From NCBI GenBank assembly GCA_033819885.1, contig JAQYUZ010000015.1, positions 124,001 through 188,000 on the forward strand: 64,000 bases of DNA. The letters run 5' to 3'. Positions 43,241 to 55,151 of the stretch are shown here, piece by piece (the first letter of the stretch is position 1; every line of letters begins with the position of its first letter). The notes under the pieces are model-generated. The model did no database searches. It worked only from the letters and a program-made list of their open reading frames with translations, and was not told where the DNA came from. A program made the translations under genes and the position numbers. This stretch comes from Microbotryomycetes sp. JL201. Its lineage: Eukaryota > Basidiomycota > Microbotryomycetes.

Positions 43241-46174
43241 AGTGCTGTGCCTCTGTTCGACGCTCGGTGAGCTTCCCCGGTGTTGTCCGTTGTTTCGGAC
43301 GTCACTGACACGATGACGCAGCGCCGAACACGACGCAGACGAGTTGCGCGCTCAAGTTCGCCGATTGGAAGCGCTCGTGGCCCATCTAACGTCGCAGCAA
43401 GAATCCAACTCGAATGCGCGCTCCTCGTCGCCAGGCTCTTCTGCGTCTGGCGACCGAAGTCCTGGCGCCGACCATGTACACTCGCCGACTGTCGTTCAAT
43501 TCCCATCAGCAGGACGTCCTGCACTCCGACCTTCCTTGTCTTCCGAATCGCAGCAAAACAAAACCAAGCTCGACCTGCGTGCCAACGACTTGTGCGAAGG
43601 CATTGCTAAGCTCGTGATCAAGGAGTACTGCGTCGTTGACGGTTCTGGTGAAGAGTCATGGGCGCCCAACGGCCAACGCGGCACGCCTTTCATCGAGGAA
43701 GCTGCGTCGTTTTTGGCCAACATGCCTCAGAACTTCGGCTTGACTTCCGAAATGCCCAAGTTTGCGCCGCGAGGATTCGGCGGAAGTACATCTACGGCTA
43801 TTGGCGACCAGATGCAGTCGCCCGGACCGAGTGAGGCGAGCACCATGTCATCGGAGCCGAGTCCTGGACCGCTGGGCAGCTCGTCTTTCCATCGTGCGGC
43901 GCCACCGCTGTCAGAGGCACTCAAGTACTTACCGACGCCTAAGGAAGCGATGTCTACATACACGTACTATTCGGGCTACGTCAGCTGGCAAGTCTCCTCT
44001 CGCGGATGTGTGCCCGGATGGGTAGCTGACCCGATACTTGCAGGTACGCGCACATAGTCCACTTGCCATCCTTCGAGCAACAGTGGGCGAAGCTGTACGA
44101 GGATTTGAAGCTAGACGACGAACAGAGAGTGAAGCAAATTGACCCGTTCTTTGTCGCCACGTTCCTCGGCGTTTGCGCGACAAGTCTCGCCATGATGCCG
44201 GCCAAGCGTGCCTTGCGCGACGGCTTTGGCGCGCAAAAGTCGAAAACGGTCGACAGGTGGCTTGAAGGCGCCATGGTAGCCCTAACTTGCGGACGGTTCC
44301 TCGACAATCCGTCCGTTGACAGCGTACGGTCCGTTACCGTCCTTTGCACGTACTTTGTGTTTATGGCGCACGGAGAATCGTCCGGTGCTGGCATGGGCCT
44401 CTTGTCGCTTGCTGTGCAAGTTGCTATGTCCCTCAATCTCCATCGCGACCCCGACCGCACGCCGGGCAAATTCACCTTTTTCGAGGCCGAAAACCGACGA
44501 CGACTGTTTTGGAGCTTGTTCACGCTTTGTATCTTGTCATCGGCATCACTAGGTCGAACGTGGGCCGTATTTGACCTCAACCACGTCGATTGCAAGCTGC
44601 CTCTTGATTGTCACGACCACGAGATTTTCGATCAAGAAACGGCAGAGGCCGCAGTTGCTAGCCGCAAACGCAAATTTGAGGAAACTCCGATGACGAGCTT
44701 GCTTTTGAGGGCCAAACTCGCTGTCATGGCCAAAAAGATCAACGACAAGGCGTTTGGTATCCACCCTTGCTCTTATTCGACCGTGCTCGAGCTCGACAGG
44801 GATCTTAAGGAGTTTGAAGATTCCATTCCATCGAGGTACCAGTTGCGCTTGGACAGCGTCGGAGCGCTGGTCAGACGCTCACCCCACGTGACCGTGACTG
44901 AGATGCGAGCCTGGTGAGTGGCTGGTGGCATTGTTTCAACCCCCTACAATCTGAAGGCCTGACCGCAAATCTGTCCTGTCTAGCATGCTCCACATCTCGA
45001 TCTGCACCGAGTTCATCCGGATACACAGGCCTTGGCTCGTGCTCGCCGGCAGCAATGAGCTCTACCAGTTCTCGCGCGACCGCTTGATCCAGTATGCCAA
45101 GCTCATGATCGCCATCTACCGGTCGCCATCGTGCTCGAACCATCCATGGGGAGGCATGACCTACAAGGCTGCATCCGCGGCCGTCGTACTGGCTATCGAC
45201 ATTCTAACGTTCCCGACTGGCGGCGAGGTGGAGAGCATCCGAGCGTTGCTCAAGGCGACTGCGAGTCAGATGGAGAGGTGGGAGAAAGAGTCGGTGAGGA
45301 TATCGAGCTCGAAGCTAGTCTGTCTACCTCTGCTGACAGTCTGTACTGCTCGCAGTGCATTTCGCGCAAAGGCGCCCGAGTGATTCGATTCCTACTGGCG
45401 AAAGAGGCGGCGATCGTGGCGCAGCGCGAACATAGACGTGATCAAAGGACAGGAAAGCGAGCACGAACTGCTGACTATTCATCGTTCCCAAACCACACCG
45501 TCCGGCAGACTCTTGACCCGTTGTTCGAGGATTACCCGCTTGTACAAGCCGGTCTGCCAGAGCATCCATACGTGGCGGACGAGTATGATCTCCGACGACG
45601 AGTGCCCGAGACGTACGTCGACACGCCATCGTACGCCGCGTCGGCCGTATCGTACGAGTCGGCTACGCCGGCTCAAAGCGATTTCGCCGAGCCTCGTGTT
45701 GCCGCTCCTCTCCCAAAAACGAGCACAGCATACGCTGCGACTGTGCCGACTCCTGTTTCCGGTGTCGACGTCCATTTAACGCCAGACGTGTACGATCTCA
45801 ACTTTGGCATGCCAGGCTCGATCCTCAACGAGTTTGCGTTCGACTTTGCTGTACCGTCATCGACTTTTGACATTGATGGCGACTTGCAGTATCAGCTAAA
45901 CTCGGGCAACGCTACAGTTTCGTTACCATTGGACCTCAATTCGCTGGACACGACTGCTGGAGACCCGAACCGACTCGACTCGAGCTCGCAAAAGTCGTCT
46001 CTACACTCAGACTTCTCCTCCAACGGCCTTTTAACACCCGTGTCACAGGCACCATTACCGCTCGTGAACAGTATCGCTGCAAAGCACGACATTTTGCATC
46101 AAAAACCGCACCACATGCCGCCGACTTACACAAGCTCGGCCGCGGCGACGCCAGCATCACATGTATATTGTTAG
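42415..46174 (+). CDS. Zn(II)2Cys6 transcription factor with fungal_trans domain
   Basis: A nuclear regulator. The ATG at 42415 starts MKPLLTMPQHTSSAQLQLGL; the next exon is His/Gln-rich. The binuclear zinc cluster is CVQCRKKKLRC, then CDQC and C in KGEQC, exactly C-x2-C-x6-C-x5-C-x2-C-x6-C. The codon of its first Cys is split by the intron at 43005-43066. A linker and a dimerisation coiled coil (ELRAQVRRLEALVAHLTS) follow. The middle domain runs from YYSGYVSWYAHIVHLPSFEQ through LSLAVQVAMSLNLHRDPDRT to FEAENRRRLFWSLFTLCIL, the fungal_trans signature. The C-terminal 250 residues are acidic and Ser/Thr/Pro-rich, like an activation domain. Intron 43158-43242 carries 35 consecutive T. Targets are unknown; secreted-enzyme genes flank it on both sides. 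Confidence 0.9.
43204..43238 (+). repeat. T35 run as polypyrimidine tract
   Basis: Thirty-five T directly before the gcag acceptor of intron 43158-43242 in the Zn2Cys6 gene, about 41 percent of that intron. It is an extreme polypyrimidine tract and a likely length-variable locus. Confidence 0.9.
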
Positions 46175-46796
46175 ATAGGGTGTGTATATGAGGTTGTACA
46201 TGGATCGATTGGGCCGAAAAGCAGTTCAGGTGTAGAATCGAATTGATGAATTTCAATAAAATTGTCGAACGGCGCAGCATCAACTGCTCACGGGTACCAG
46301 TGGCTCATTGATCGTCGCAAATCATGTGCAATCGACTAGACGAACACGACCTTTGACGACCGCGGTTGTACAATTCTCAATCGCTCGCCGCGTTCGGCGC
46401 ACACCGAGCTCATGGAGCCTTTAGACGCTCCCGACGTCGGAAAGAAGAGTCCCAGTCGACCGGGGGACAACACTCGTCGAATAAGGATTGTGGTTCTAGT
46501 TGATGTCTTGTTGCTACCGCGAAAAGATAATCGGCGACCTATTCGCAGAGCCAAACGCTTCAGCTCGACCAACCATTGGGCCGTCAACCATGCTGCCGGT
46601 CGCCTCTTTGCTTCGTTGTGCCCATTGCATCAGTACCCTGGACGTTTTCGATACTTTCCTTCGACTCTGTAGCGCTTGATCGAAATCGAAAACCGACTGA
46701 CGCCCCATCGCCACTCGAAACCAATCCGGTGTGTCATCTCCGTCCCAGGTAAACCCGACTTCGGTCTTATCAGCGACAGCCTCGTTCAAGCCGATC
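46175..46796. other. Intergenic before the beta-helix gene
   Basis: 622 bases without a supported gene. A minus-strand frame (46514-47098) overlaps the next gene's coding region and reads as its shadow. Confidence 0.45.
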
Positions 46797-48616
46797 ATGT
46801 CCAATATGCCTCCGTCCATCTTGTTGTTGATACTTTTGGCAACGTCATTGCTCGTCGCGGCCGAGAGTCCCTCGAAACCGGTTGCCTTGCCTTTCGGACC
46901 TCGCTCGACGCCTTCTGTCAACGTTCCCCGCCCTACCCTGATGCCATACGAAGCGGTGCAGAATATTCTGTCGAAAGACAAGGGGCACGCGCACACGCAA
47001 GAAGTTGACGGAACAACGCCAGGTTTGCCAGACGATATAAACAGTCTGAAGGTTGACCACAACGAAAGAGGTTTGATGGAAGAACGTGCGGCAAGCATGA
47101 AAGACGAAGGGACTTTAGGTATGAGCCTGAACAGGCGTCAGACGGGGACAACATGTGTTGGAAGCTGGGTGAGCCTTCATTGTGTGTCGACCGGTCAAAC
47201 AACAGTCTGACGCTTGGTGCTCGAGGCAAACGACACGTACATTTCAACACTATTCTATTATGGAGGTACCGGCTACACTGTCTGTGAGCTGAGCAGCAGC
47301 ACAGTGTATTTCTTGTGTGGATGGCTGACGAATAACACCGAGGAACAGCTCTTTGCCCAGGAGCACAGATCCCGATGGACAATGCCGCATTCTTCTACTG
47401 GCCAAACCAGACTTTGACAACCCAGGGCAATCCGACGGACGCCACCCGCGCCCAGCTCTACATTCGCAATACCAACATCAGTTGCCTCGTATATGGAGGT
47501 CTCGACAACACTCACTACACCAAAGTAAGCTGCCTCCTCTGGCAGGCGCAAACCGGTGTGACCGATTGTGGCTTGCGCAGATTCAGAACATCATACTCGA
47601 TGGCGGACGTCCTGCACTTGGTCAGCTGTTCAACGTACCAGCAACTATTTCTATCGGCGGCAACAACATTGGTCAGACAGTTCAAAATGTCAAGGTGTTT
47701 GAGCCGCGAGGTTGGAGTGCGTTACATATCCAGGAGGGCAGCAACTTGGGGTGTTCAGGAGTGCAGATCCTGAACAATCAGATCGGCCCCTGTGGGTGGG
47801 GCCCTGGAGGCGCCCAGTTCAGAAAGCGTCAAGCAGGCCATGTTCCAGGCGAATGGGCCGATGGAATCAGTCTTGCAAGTTGCTCGACGGTTTGCAGTGT
47901 TGCGTGCACCTGGCTGACTCGGGCTTGAAACGCAGGCGTGTAAGAATGCAGTCGTGACTGGTAACACGATTCTGGATGCTACAGACGGAAGTATCGGTGA
48001 GCCTGGTATGGACGCTACCCAAAAGACGATATTAACTTGTTATACAAGTCATCTTTGGAGCGCCTGGCTCTCGAGTTGCCAGCAACCAAATCATTGCCCG
48101 CACCCGACAAGCGCTCGGCGGAATCAATATGGTGGACTACAACCCATTCGGGGGTTCATATGCCGGAGTGACAGTCACTGCAAACACCATCACGTCTGAC
48201 ACGCAGTTCATCAAAGTTGGGATCGCGATCGGCACGCTGTCCTGGGTCAGTCTAATCGCGTCTGCGCACCATCGTTACTGGTTCTGATACTTTATGCTCA
48301 GGGCACGGACAATCGAACCATAGCCAGACCTTCGGGCGGCACAGTCTCGAATAACATCTTGCAAAGCGGGCTCACAGGCTACTTTGGCTATGGCATTTCA
48401 ATCTCTGGCATGAACTTGACTACTGTCACTGGCAACAAAGCCACAAAAGCCAAATTTGGAGGCACCTACACTTCAAGCTGCTTCCAGTCGATAGCGCCAC
48501 TGCCGCCGTTCCAAGCGTTCGTTCAGGACAAGTACACGACTCCAACATGCAAAATTGACAATAACTTTGTCAAGACGAACAACGTCGTGTTCCCCATTTG
48601 CATCGGTCCGAAGTAG
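46797..48616 (+). CDS. Secreted parallel beta-helix protein
   Basis: The ATG at 46797 starts MSNMPPSILLLILLATSLLV, a signal peptide. A propeptide-like acidic region is followed by TCVGSWANDTYISTLFYYGG, where a splice joins W and A, then VCELSSSTVYF. The rest has right-handed beta-helix periodicity: IQNIILDGGRPALGQLFNVP, QTVQNVKVFEPRGWSALHIQ, SGVQILNNQIGPCGWGPGG, DGISLACKNAVVTGNTILDA, VASNQIIARTRQALGGINMV and GVTVTANTITSD. Such proteins in fungi are pectin-lyase-fold enzymes or cell-wall proteins, but no pectate-lyase calcium site is evident, so activity is open. About seven exons. It sits between the Zn2Cys6 gene and agmatinase. Confidence 0.8.
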
Positions 48617-48731
48617 AGCAGACGTATTACCCACATCACACAGCATTCAATAGCTTCATCCTCATTTGTCGAATTTAGGTGCATGGTCTTGCATTGCCAA
48701 TTTGTCTACATACCCTCTGCAGGTTATTTTG

Positions 48732-50290
48732 CTACAGCTCGTCATGACCAGCCGATGTTTTGAAAGGCGTCGACATGTCACCATTGAGTTTCATGCCAGA
48801 CACAGCTGGCTTCCTTTCGCCCTTCTTGACTAATAAACTCAAAAATTCTTGAACGAGGTCAGCCGCGACCATGGCAGTCAGCTCGGCGTTGGTATCGAAC
48901 GGCGGAGAAACTTCGACGACATCCAGTCCGACCAAGTTCAGGCCGTTCAAGCCGCGGAGAATCTTTTTAACCTCGCGAGTGGTCCATCCCCCGGGCTCGG
49001 GCGTGCCAGTGGCCGGGGCCATAGAGGGGTCGATCGTATCAATGTCGAACGAGAGATATGTTGGCCTGTTTCCAACGCGTTCTTTGATGGCATTGATGAT
49101 TCCTTGAGTGCCCATGTCCTCGAGGTCGTCAGTCGTCAAAAGCTTGAAGCCGACCTTTTCGTCAAACTCGAGATCTTCGTACTCTGAAAGGCGAGTACGA
49201 ATTCCGGCGTGGATGGATGAAGTCTTTGAGATCAGACCTTCTTCTGACGCTTTCCAGAAGAAGCTGCCGTGCGTGATTCTTGAAGCTTCCGTGATGGCGC
49301 CAACATAACGGACACCATCCCAGGTGTCGATATGTGCGTCAAAGTGAATAATTGAGACCTCTCCATAGACGGGATACAATGCTCGCAGGATGCCGAGCAG
49401 AACCGAGTGGTCACCTCCAAGAGTGATGAAGCGAGGGTGCTCTCTGCCGTCCTTGGCTAACGCCTTGGTACCACCTTGAATTTCTGCGTATTCGGTAGCC
49501 ACGGGACGAGCTAGCAATGTCTTGTATGCCGTTTCGATTTGCGCGAACGCCAAGGTGTTGTCGTACGGACTGAGTGGACTAGGGACACGGTCACGGATAA
49601 GGATGTGAGTCTTGACGCGAGTGGATGCAGAATTGAAACTACTTACATGTCACCGCAATCGACCTGTTGAGGGCGTGCGCAGGATTTTGGATCAGCTAGG
49701 GGTTGAATGGTGTGAGAATTTCAGCTCACGCACAATTTCTGCGCCCTCTTTGAAAGGGTTAAACGCCCAGGGGATAGAGTATCCTCGCGAAGGTGCGTGG
49801 CGTCGGCTGCCTTGACGGATACCGTTCGGACCAAACTTTTCGATTTGAACGAGAAGTGGTTAGCCTATTGCGCGCCGATAAAGCAGGGACTTCTTGCTTA
49901 CGCGAGCTCCATTTCTGTACGAGACAGCCGTGTCGAATGGCGCGCCGATCACTAATCGTTACTTTTTCAGCAAACGGCCCAAGTCGGCCGCTGAGAAGGG
50001 CAGAAATACTTGCCGGCAATATCGAAAGTGACAGACGAATTGTCGAGACACTTGTGGTGAGGTAAATGCGCAAAAGTTGTGATTCCGCTGAACGAAAGAT
50101 CTGGAAGGTTTCCGTAGGTCTCGGCTGCGCGATTTCCATGATGTCAGACCGCGTGAATACTTGTGCTTTTGTGAGGCGACTCGCCCCAAAGATTTGCTTG
50201 ACTGTGAGCGTGATCAGAGCTGGAAGACGCGGACGCGACGCATTCGAGCGCACCGAGAGCGATGACTGCTCCGATGAGAATTGACAACAT
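48732..50290 (-). CDS. Agmatinase/ureohydrolase with signal peptide
   Basis: Hydrolyses agmatine to putrescine and urea, or a related guanidino substrate, with a dimanganese centre. The ATG at 50290 opens MLSILIGAVIALGALECVAS, a signal peptide, as in fungal proagmatinases. Then come YGNLPDLSFSGITTFAHLPH, VIGAPFDTAVSYRNGA, GPNGIRQGSRRHAPS and EIVDCGDIPLSPYDNTLAFA. The metal ligands are in LGGDHSV, HFDAHIDTWDG and SFDIDTIDPSMAPATGTPEP. The last exon (below 49553) is long. The intron after the signal region fits best as 50125-50184 (60 nt, gcgagt donor); a GT alternative would be only 36 nt. It diverges from HRI1. Confidence 0.93.
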
Positions 50291-50616
50291 GTTGAGCAAT
50301 TGCAAAGATGGAACTGCACCCAAATCGTTTGCGTCTTTGATTGCAACGGCAGAAGCGAGATCGTCCGACTGTGCCGCTTCGTCGCAAAGAGCCGAGCGGT
50401 TCGAAAGTGAGTGGAGCTCGACGGAGAGGCCGAAGCGCGCATGCGGTGAATTTCGACTTAAATCTCCAACCGCGTGTTATCCCCCCGCCATTCCCGCTCG
50501 TCATTCACGTGATCCTGAAACATTTACTCGACATCCCTGTTGCAACACCGTGCGCAATTCGCCCGATTCAACGAGCAGCTTAATCTCGCGCGTGCCCCTG
50601 AATACATCCTTCCAAG
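50291..50616. promoter_or_regulatory. Divergent promoter agmatinase / HRI1-like
   Basis: 326 bases between two ATGs. It contains CACGTG at 50506-50511. No ORF with support. Confidence 0.4.
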
Positions 50617-51411
50617 ATGCAACCCATGGTATCGTACCGCAAGTCCCTACGTTGGCCCCCCGACGAGGCCTACGAAGATACCAACACGCTTGTGCGCGCC
50701 GAGCTCTCGAGCAGCGAACGAGCGAACGACTGAGCCGAACATTCCCGAAACATGTACAGGTGATTCAAGGCAAAACTGGCTTGTACATCGACGTCATGGT
50801 AGACAGAAAGACACTCAGCCATCTCAGTTGGGGCTCGGCAGGCATCAAGTCTTGGCTGCCCGAATCCACGCCAGGTAAGTGTTCTCGCGAGCCGAGTCAC
50901 GTGCATTGGCGCTGATTTGCGATACACAGAAAACCCCAAGGCTCGCTTCGATGCGATAATTGACTCGCAGAAGAGCTCAGGTCTCGATGCAGTGCAGCTG
51001 GAAGAGGCAGATGACATTGGGTCATTCACGACTCAGCCAGATGCGTCGGTTCTTGAAAAGGGCGTGATGCGTAACGTCGAGAACGGTGGCCAGCTGCAAG
51101 AGTACGAGGAAGTCTGGGCGCGGGCGCAGATTGGAGACAACCCCGATATCCTGCTGCTCGAGGCGGAAGATGGCAAGGCCTTTGTCGGCAGGGTGGGCGT
51201 CTTCAGCGCTGGCTTGAGAGATAATGGCCCTGGTCAGCCGTACGACTGGACGCAGAGCGCACCGGAGGTCTTCGAGCAAGCAGCAGGCGGCAAGCGATTG
51301 CCAACCCTCCCGGTGGCGGGGTTGAAAGATCACGTGACCCTGCGCGTTGGAGATATAGTGAAGCTCGAGGGAAGCAATTGGATTGTCAGAGAGGTACAAT
51401 CTAGCTCATAG
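50617..51411 (+). CDS. HRI1: HRI1-family protein
   Basis: Three exons. The ATG at 50617 starts MQPMVSYRKSLRWPPDEAYE; a 66-nt intron joins EDTNTL to VIQGKTGLYIDVMVDRKTLS, then HLSWGSAGIKSWLPESTP and, after a second intron, ENPKARFDAIID. The rest holds DIGSFTTQPDASVLEKGVMR, LQEYEEVWARAQ and a C-terminal barrel strand (LEGSNWIVREVQSS). The layout (two lipocalin-like barrels, the W-G-S-A-G-I segment, D-x-G-S-F, E-E-V-W) is that of yeast Hri1, a non-essential protein that binds the kinase Hrr25. Its molecular role is not known. Confidence 0.75.
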
Positions 51412-51550
51412 CGCTGCATCCTGCCATGCATTTGTGTCATCGCTTCAACCATTCATACACCTCCTTTTCTTGATTTGCCCGCTGCCTTTGCCGTTTCAGT
51501 CAGTTGCCTCGTGCTGCTCGCCCCGCCCCGTTTCTCGTCAACCGACTACA

Positions 51551-52700
51551 ATGGTACGGCTTTGAGATTGTGTTTGAATGTCTGGCGTCTGTGCTGTCTT
51601 GGAACTGTCGGCGTACATTGAGCAACGGCGCCTGGCACCGATTTTTGCGCAAAGCGACCAGAGACGAACAAGCCTCTCATATTCGAACTCGGTAGACAAG
51701 TTCCGCTACGACAGGTGTTTTGGATCGATTGCGCCTTCCAAATCTGGTGCAACGATGCCTGTCGAGGGTGAACTGCGCACGGACGGAAAGAGGCCAGGAG
51801 AAGGGGGAATGCGCTGCCGCCCAGCCGTGCACGCCAGGGACGATTTCGCCGACAATGTACAACATGCTTTGCCTGCCTGCCCAACCGGCAGGTCATCTCG
51901 CGCTTCGTCACACGGCCTACTGCCGCCTGCGATGCTCCACGTTGTCGACCTCACCTCGCCAAAATCATGACAGCACAGACCCATTTCTTTTCCACCTGCA
52001 TGGCGCTGACTTTTTTGCGTGCATTTGCTCCGCTTGCAGGGACGCTACGCCTCGTCCGAGTTGATCAAGGACCGCAAGTCGGTCGGTATCTCCAAGGGTA
52101 CCTACCTCCGGGTGCACTTCAAGAACACTCGGTGCGTTCCACATGCAGAAATTCAGGGGGAAACTGCTGACGCGCTCGCCTTGGACATAGTGAGACCGCC
52201 GCTGCCCTGCAAGGTCTCGACCTTGCCAAGGCTCTCACCTACCTTGAGGACGTCCAGGCTCACCGCCAGTGCATTCCTTACCGCCGTTTCAACGGTGCTG
52301 TTGGCCGTACCGCACAGGCTAAGCGCCACGGTGTCGTTCAGGGTCGCTGGCCCGTCAAGTCTGCCAAGTTCCTGGCCGGCTTGTTGAAGAACGCTCAGGC
52401 CAACGCTGAGGTCAACGGCCTCGACATCAACGAGCTCCAGGTCCGCAACATTGTCGTTCAACAGGCACCCAAGACCCACAGGCGTACATACCGCGCCCAC
52501 GGTCGAATCAACCCCTACAAGGGCCACCCCTGCCACATCGAGGTGAGACTTGCACGCTTGCAAGAACCACTGGGGACCAGAGAATGAGGCAGGAATACTG
52601 AGATCGCTTTGCTTTGTGCGCGCAGATCGTCCTCCAACCCTACGCCGCCGAGGTCCCCAAGGCCGACGAGCCGGAGGCCGCCGCCCAGATCGAGGCTTAG
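51551..52700 (+). CDS. RPL17: 60S ribosomal protein L17 (uL22)
   Basis: Lines the nascent-peptide exit tunnel of the large subunit. Four exons. The first coding exon is the ATG alone (51551-51553), followed by a 486-nt intron (51554-52039), the longest in the window. Exon two gives [20 protein letters not shown] and [11 protein letters not shown]; the third [40 protein letters not shown] and [20 protein letters not shown]; the last [14 protein letters not shown] and ends AAQIEA. The single-Met first exon restores the universal M-x-R-Y-A start. Long 5' introns in ribosomal protein genes can host small RNAs or regulate expression. Confidence 0.94.
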
Positions 52701-52833
52701 ATCCGTTCACTCTGCATTTCGACGTCGGATGTAATTTGAGCTTTCGGTTTCATATGACAAGATTGTGAAGAGAGGCCAACTGCTTTTTCATTGCAAACCG
52801 AGCGCTCGTGTTATATACGAGACCGAAAACAAC

Positions 52834-54909
52834 CTAGGCGTACACCCTGATGAAGCCGCCGAGCGGCCAGGATCAGCATTTCACATTCAAGCACGAGATT
52901 TCTCTTGAGAAGCGCGACTGACCTTTGCAAGATCCTCTTGTCCTGCAATCGCTCCTCCCTGCGCTGTTCACTTCCGAGTGCTACTTCCTTGGCTGGTCCG
53001 TCTGGCACGTTGACGTGTCTCAATACGCCCTTGAGAGGTCGACCTGACTGACTATCAATCGCTACTAACGTAAAGAAACTCTCCGACACCAACCTCGTCG
53101 TTGGCGTTGGAGAGTTTCGATCTTCTGCGGTTGCGATCGCAAACACTTCAACGGAAGAGTCCCAAACTTTGACGACGCAAGCTCTTATGTGAACTACTTC
53201 GCCAGGTAAAACTGCCGATTTGAACGTGAACGAATCAATCGCGGCCGTCGACCAAGAAGCGCTCGGAAAGATTCGTCTCGCTCTGTAAGGACATGATGTT
53301 GGTTTGAAGGCCGAAGCAAAGCGAGCGAATCAAAGTTGAAAGACTCACGAGATGGCGCAAATGGACCCAATCCAAGCAATCAGACAACCGCCGAACAAGA
53401 TCGACTTTGAGTTTGCTGTAAGCATAAGCTCCCGTGTCAAGTGCCGAACGCATGCGCAGTAGAGTTCTTCATGTTATACTTACCATGCTGGAAAGCGACG
53501 CCGCGGACTTTTTTGGTCAGTGACTTTTGTGCTTTAGGCTGGATCTAGTCTGAGGGACACTCACCTGGGGTCGGACGACCCACATGCCGAGGACGAGCGT
53601 GTCTGACAGGTCGAGTGGTGTCTGCGAGTCAGAGTGCTTGCCCGCGACGTCACGTCCGCCGTCGTCCCAACGCTTTCCGGTCGCTTTTTCCATGGCCTCA
53701 TTTGAAGGCAAGCTCAGTCTCCTGTAAGCGCCCGAGCCACGACTCTTTGTCGCCTTTTCGACGGCCGCTAAAGGAGCTCTGACAGGTTCCATAAATCCTT
53801 CGATTGACACGACAACGTCGTCGCCATCGAGTCTGATGTCTGGATCTTGTCGCATGTACGCCTCGACAATCAACTCCAACTGCAACTGGGCAATGTTGTC
53901 CTGAGTGTCTTTGACGCCGGCGTTACGGTCTCGCTCGATAACATCTTTCTCTAGTTCAAAAACTTGCGTCCTCATCGAAGACAAGAGCTCATCTGCCTTT
54001 TGAGCTCTTTGGATTCGACGGGCCCTTCGACGCCCAGCAAGCAGAAATCGTTTGGTTTCGATGAGCGAGCGCGGCTCAACTTCTGGGAGTTGAAAACGTT
54101 TCGGTTTTGGTGGGCTCGAGAGACGCAAAGACTGGCAGAGCGACGAGAGCCAAGACGGCACCGGAGGCGGAATGTGGCGAGCAACGAACGTCAAATAAGC
54201 TGAAGTATGGGCAAATCAGTTCCGAAAGTGCATGCTATTGCGCTCTCGTTCTGCTGACCGTGGCAACAATATGTTTGGACGCCGAGCGGTGACGATGGCG
54301 TCTCGCGCATGACGCGAACGCCAATCTCCATGGAGGAACCCCACGCCCTGTTGACGGCTGACGACAGGTGGACGACGTCTCCGACCTTGATTTCTTGCAG
54401 AAAGATGACGCGACTGTCGAAAGGAGAGGCGTCAGGATGAGACAGACGGCACTTGTGGACTCCAGAACCGAGCAAGAGAAAGGGCTCACTCTACGCTGAC
54501 GGTGACGCAGGGGCCGCCTGCATGTTTAGCAGCAACAATACCGGCTGCGACATCAATGTCTTTCATGAGTGCGCCGCTGACAACCCTGCCGTACTCGTCG
54601 CAAAAGTCTGGAGACTGGCAGGTGGATTTATAGATCAGACTCGGCAGCTTGGAGACGGAACGAAAAAGAAAATGCCCTCACAATCTTGACTCTGTAGGAC
54701 ACGCTCGACTGTGAGACGAGCTTGGCTTGTTTGCGTGTGTGTGGCTCGTCGACGGTGACATTGCGACTACCGTCGGAGTCGGATCCTGACCTGCGCAGGG
54801 AGTGCCAGAGTATAGCATAGCGTCCGACAACAGATGCAATAGCTATTGTTGAGACTGCTGCTATGGCGAATGTGCCGAGCTGCTGACTAGGCTGCACGCG
54901 CAGACTCAT
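52834..54909 (-). CDS. Acyl-CoA thioesterase with two hotdog domains
   Basis: Hydrolyses acyl-CoA to fatty acid and CoA. The ATG at 54909 opens MSLRVQPSQQLGTFAIAAVS with a membrane helix (IAAVSTIAIASVVGRYAILW). Hotdog one: GRVVSGALMKDIDVAAGIVA, AKHAGGPCVTVSVDRVIFLQ, GDVVHLSSAVNRAWGSSMEI and YLTFVARHIPPP. A charged coiled-coil linker follows (RTQVFELEKDVIERDRNAGV). Hotdog two starts at QHANSKSILFGGCLIAWIGS and, after a splice, continues SARRIFPSASWSTAAIDSFT, GEVVHIRACVVKVWDSS and ESFFTLVAIDSQSGRPLKG. At least seven exons. The end is most likely VYA and a stop at 52834 after an intron; without that splice the frame ends at 52811. The layout matches the ACOT9/ACOT7 group; the anchor suggests an organelle membrane. 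Confidence 0.85.
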
Positions 54910-55151
54910 GTCTTGAGTTGCCCGAGTGGGCGAAACACAACTCGGACGGCAGCAAGCGACGCAGACGTGCGAAGCGTGCGCAAGCAGTCCGTACAAAAAG
55001 TGTTTGTACCCGGTGACACACTTGAGGTGTGCACGCGTATGCAATGGACGGTGATCGCCGGTCACGTGCGCCTGAAACGAAGGAAACGCGCGAGCGACAA
55101 TCATCGGCCCTGTCTCGCACGTCGCGCCGGCCTCCGTCACAACCCCCCGCC

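Noticed and set aside
46514-47098. Minus-strand frame of 194 codons
   Set aside because: It overlaps the start of the secreted beta-helix gene, whose signal peptide and folds are far better supported.
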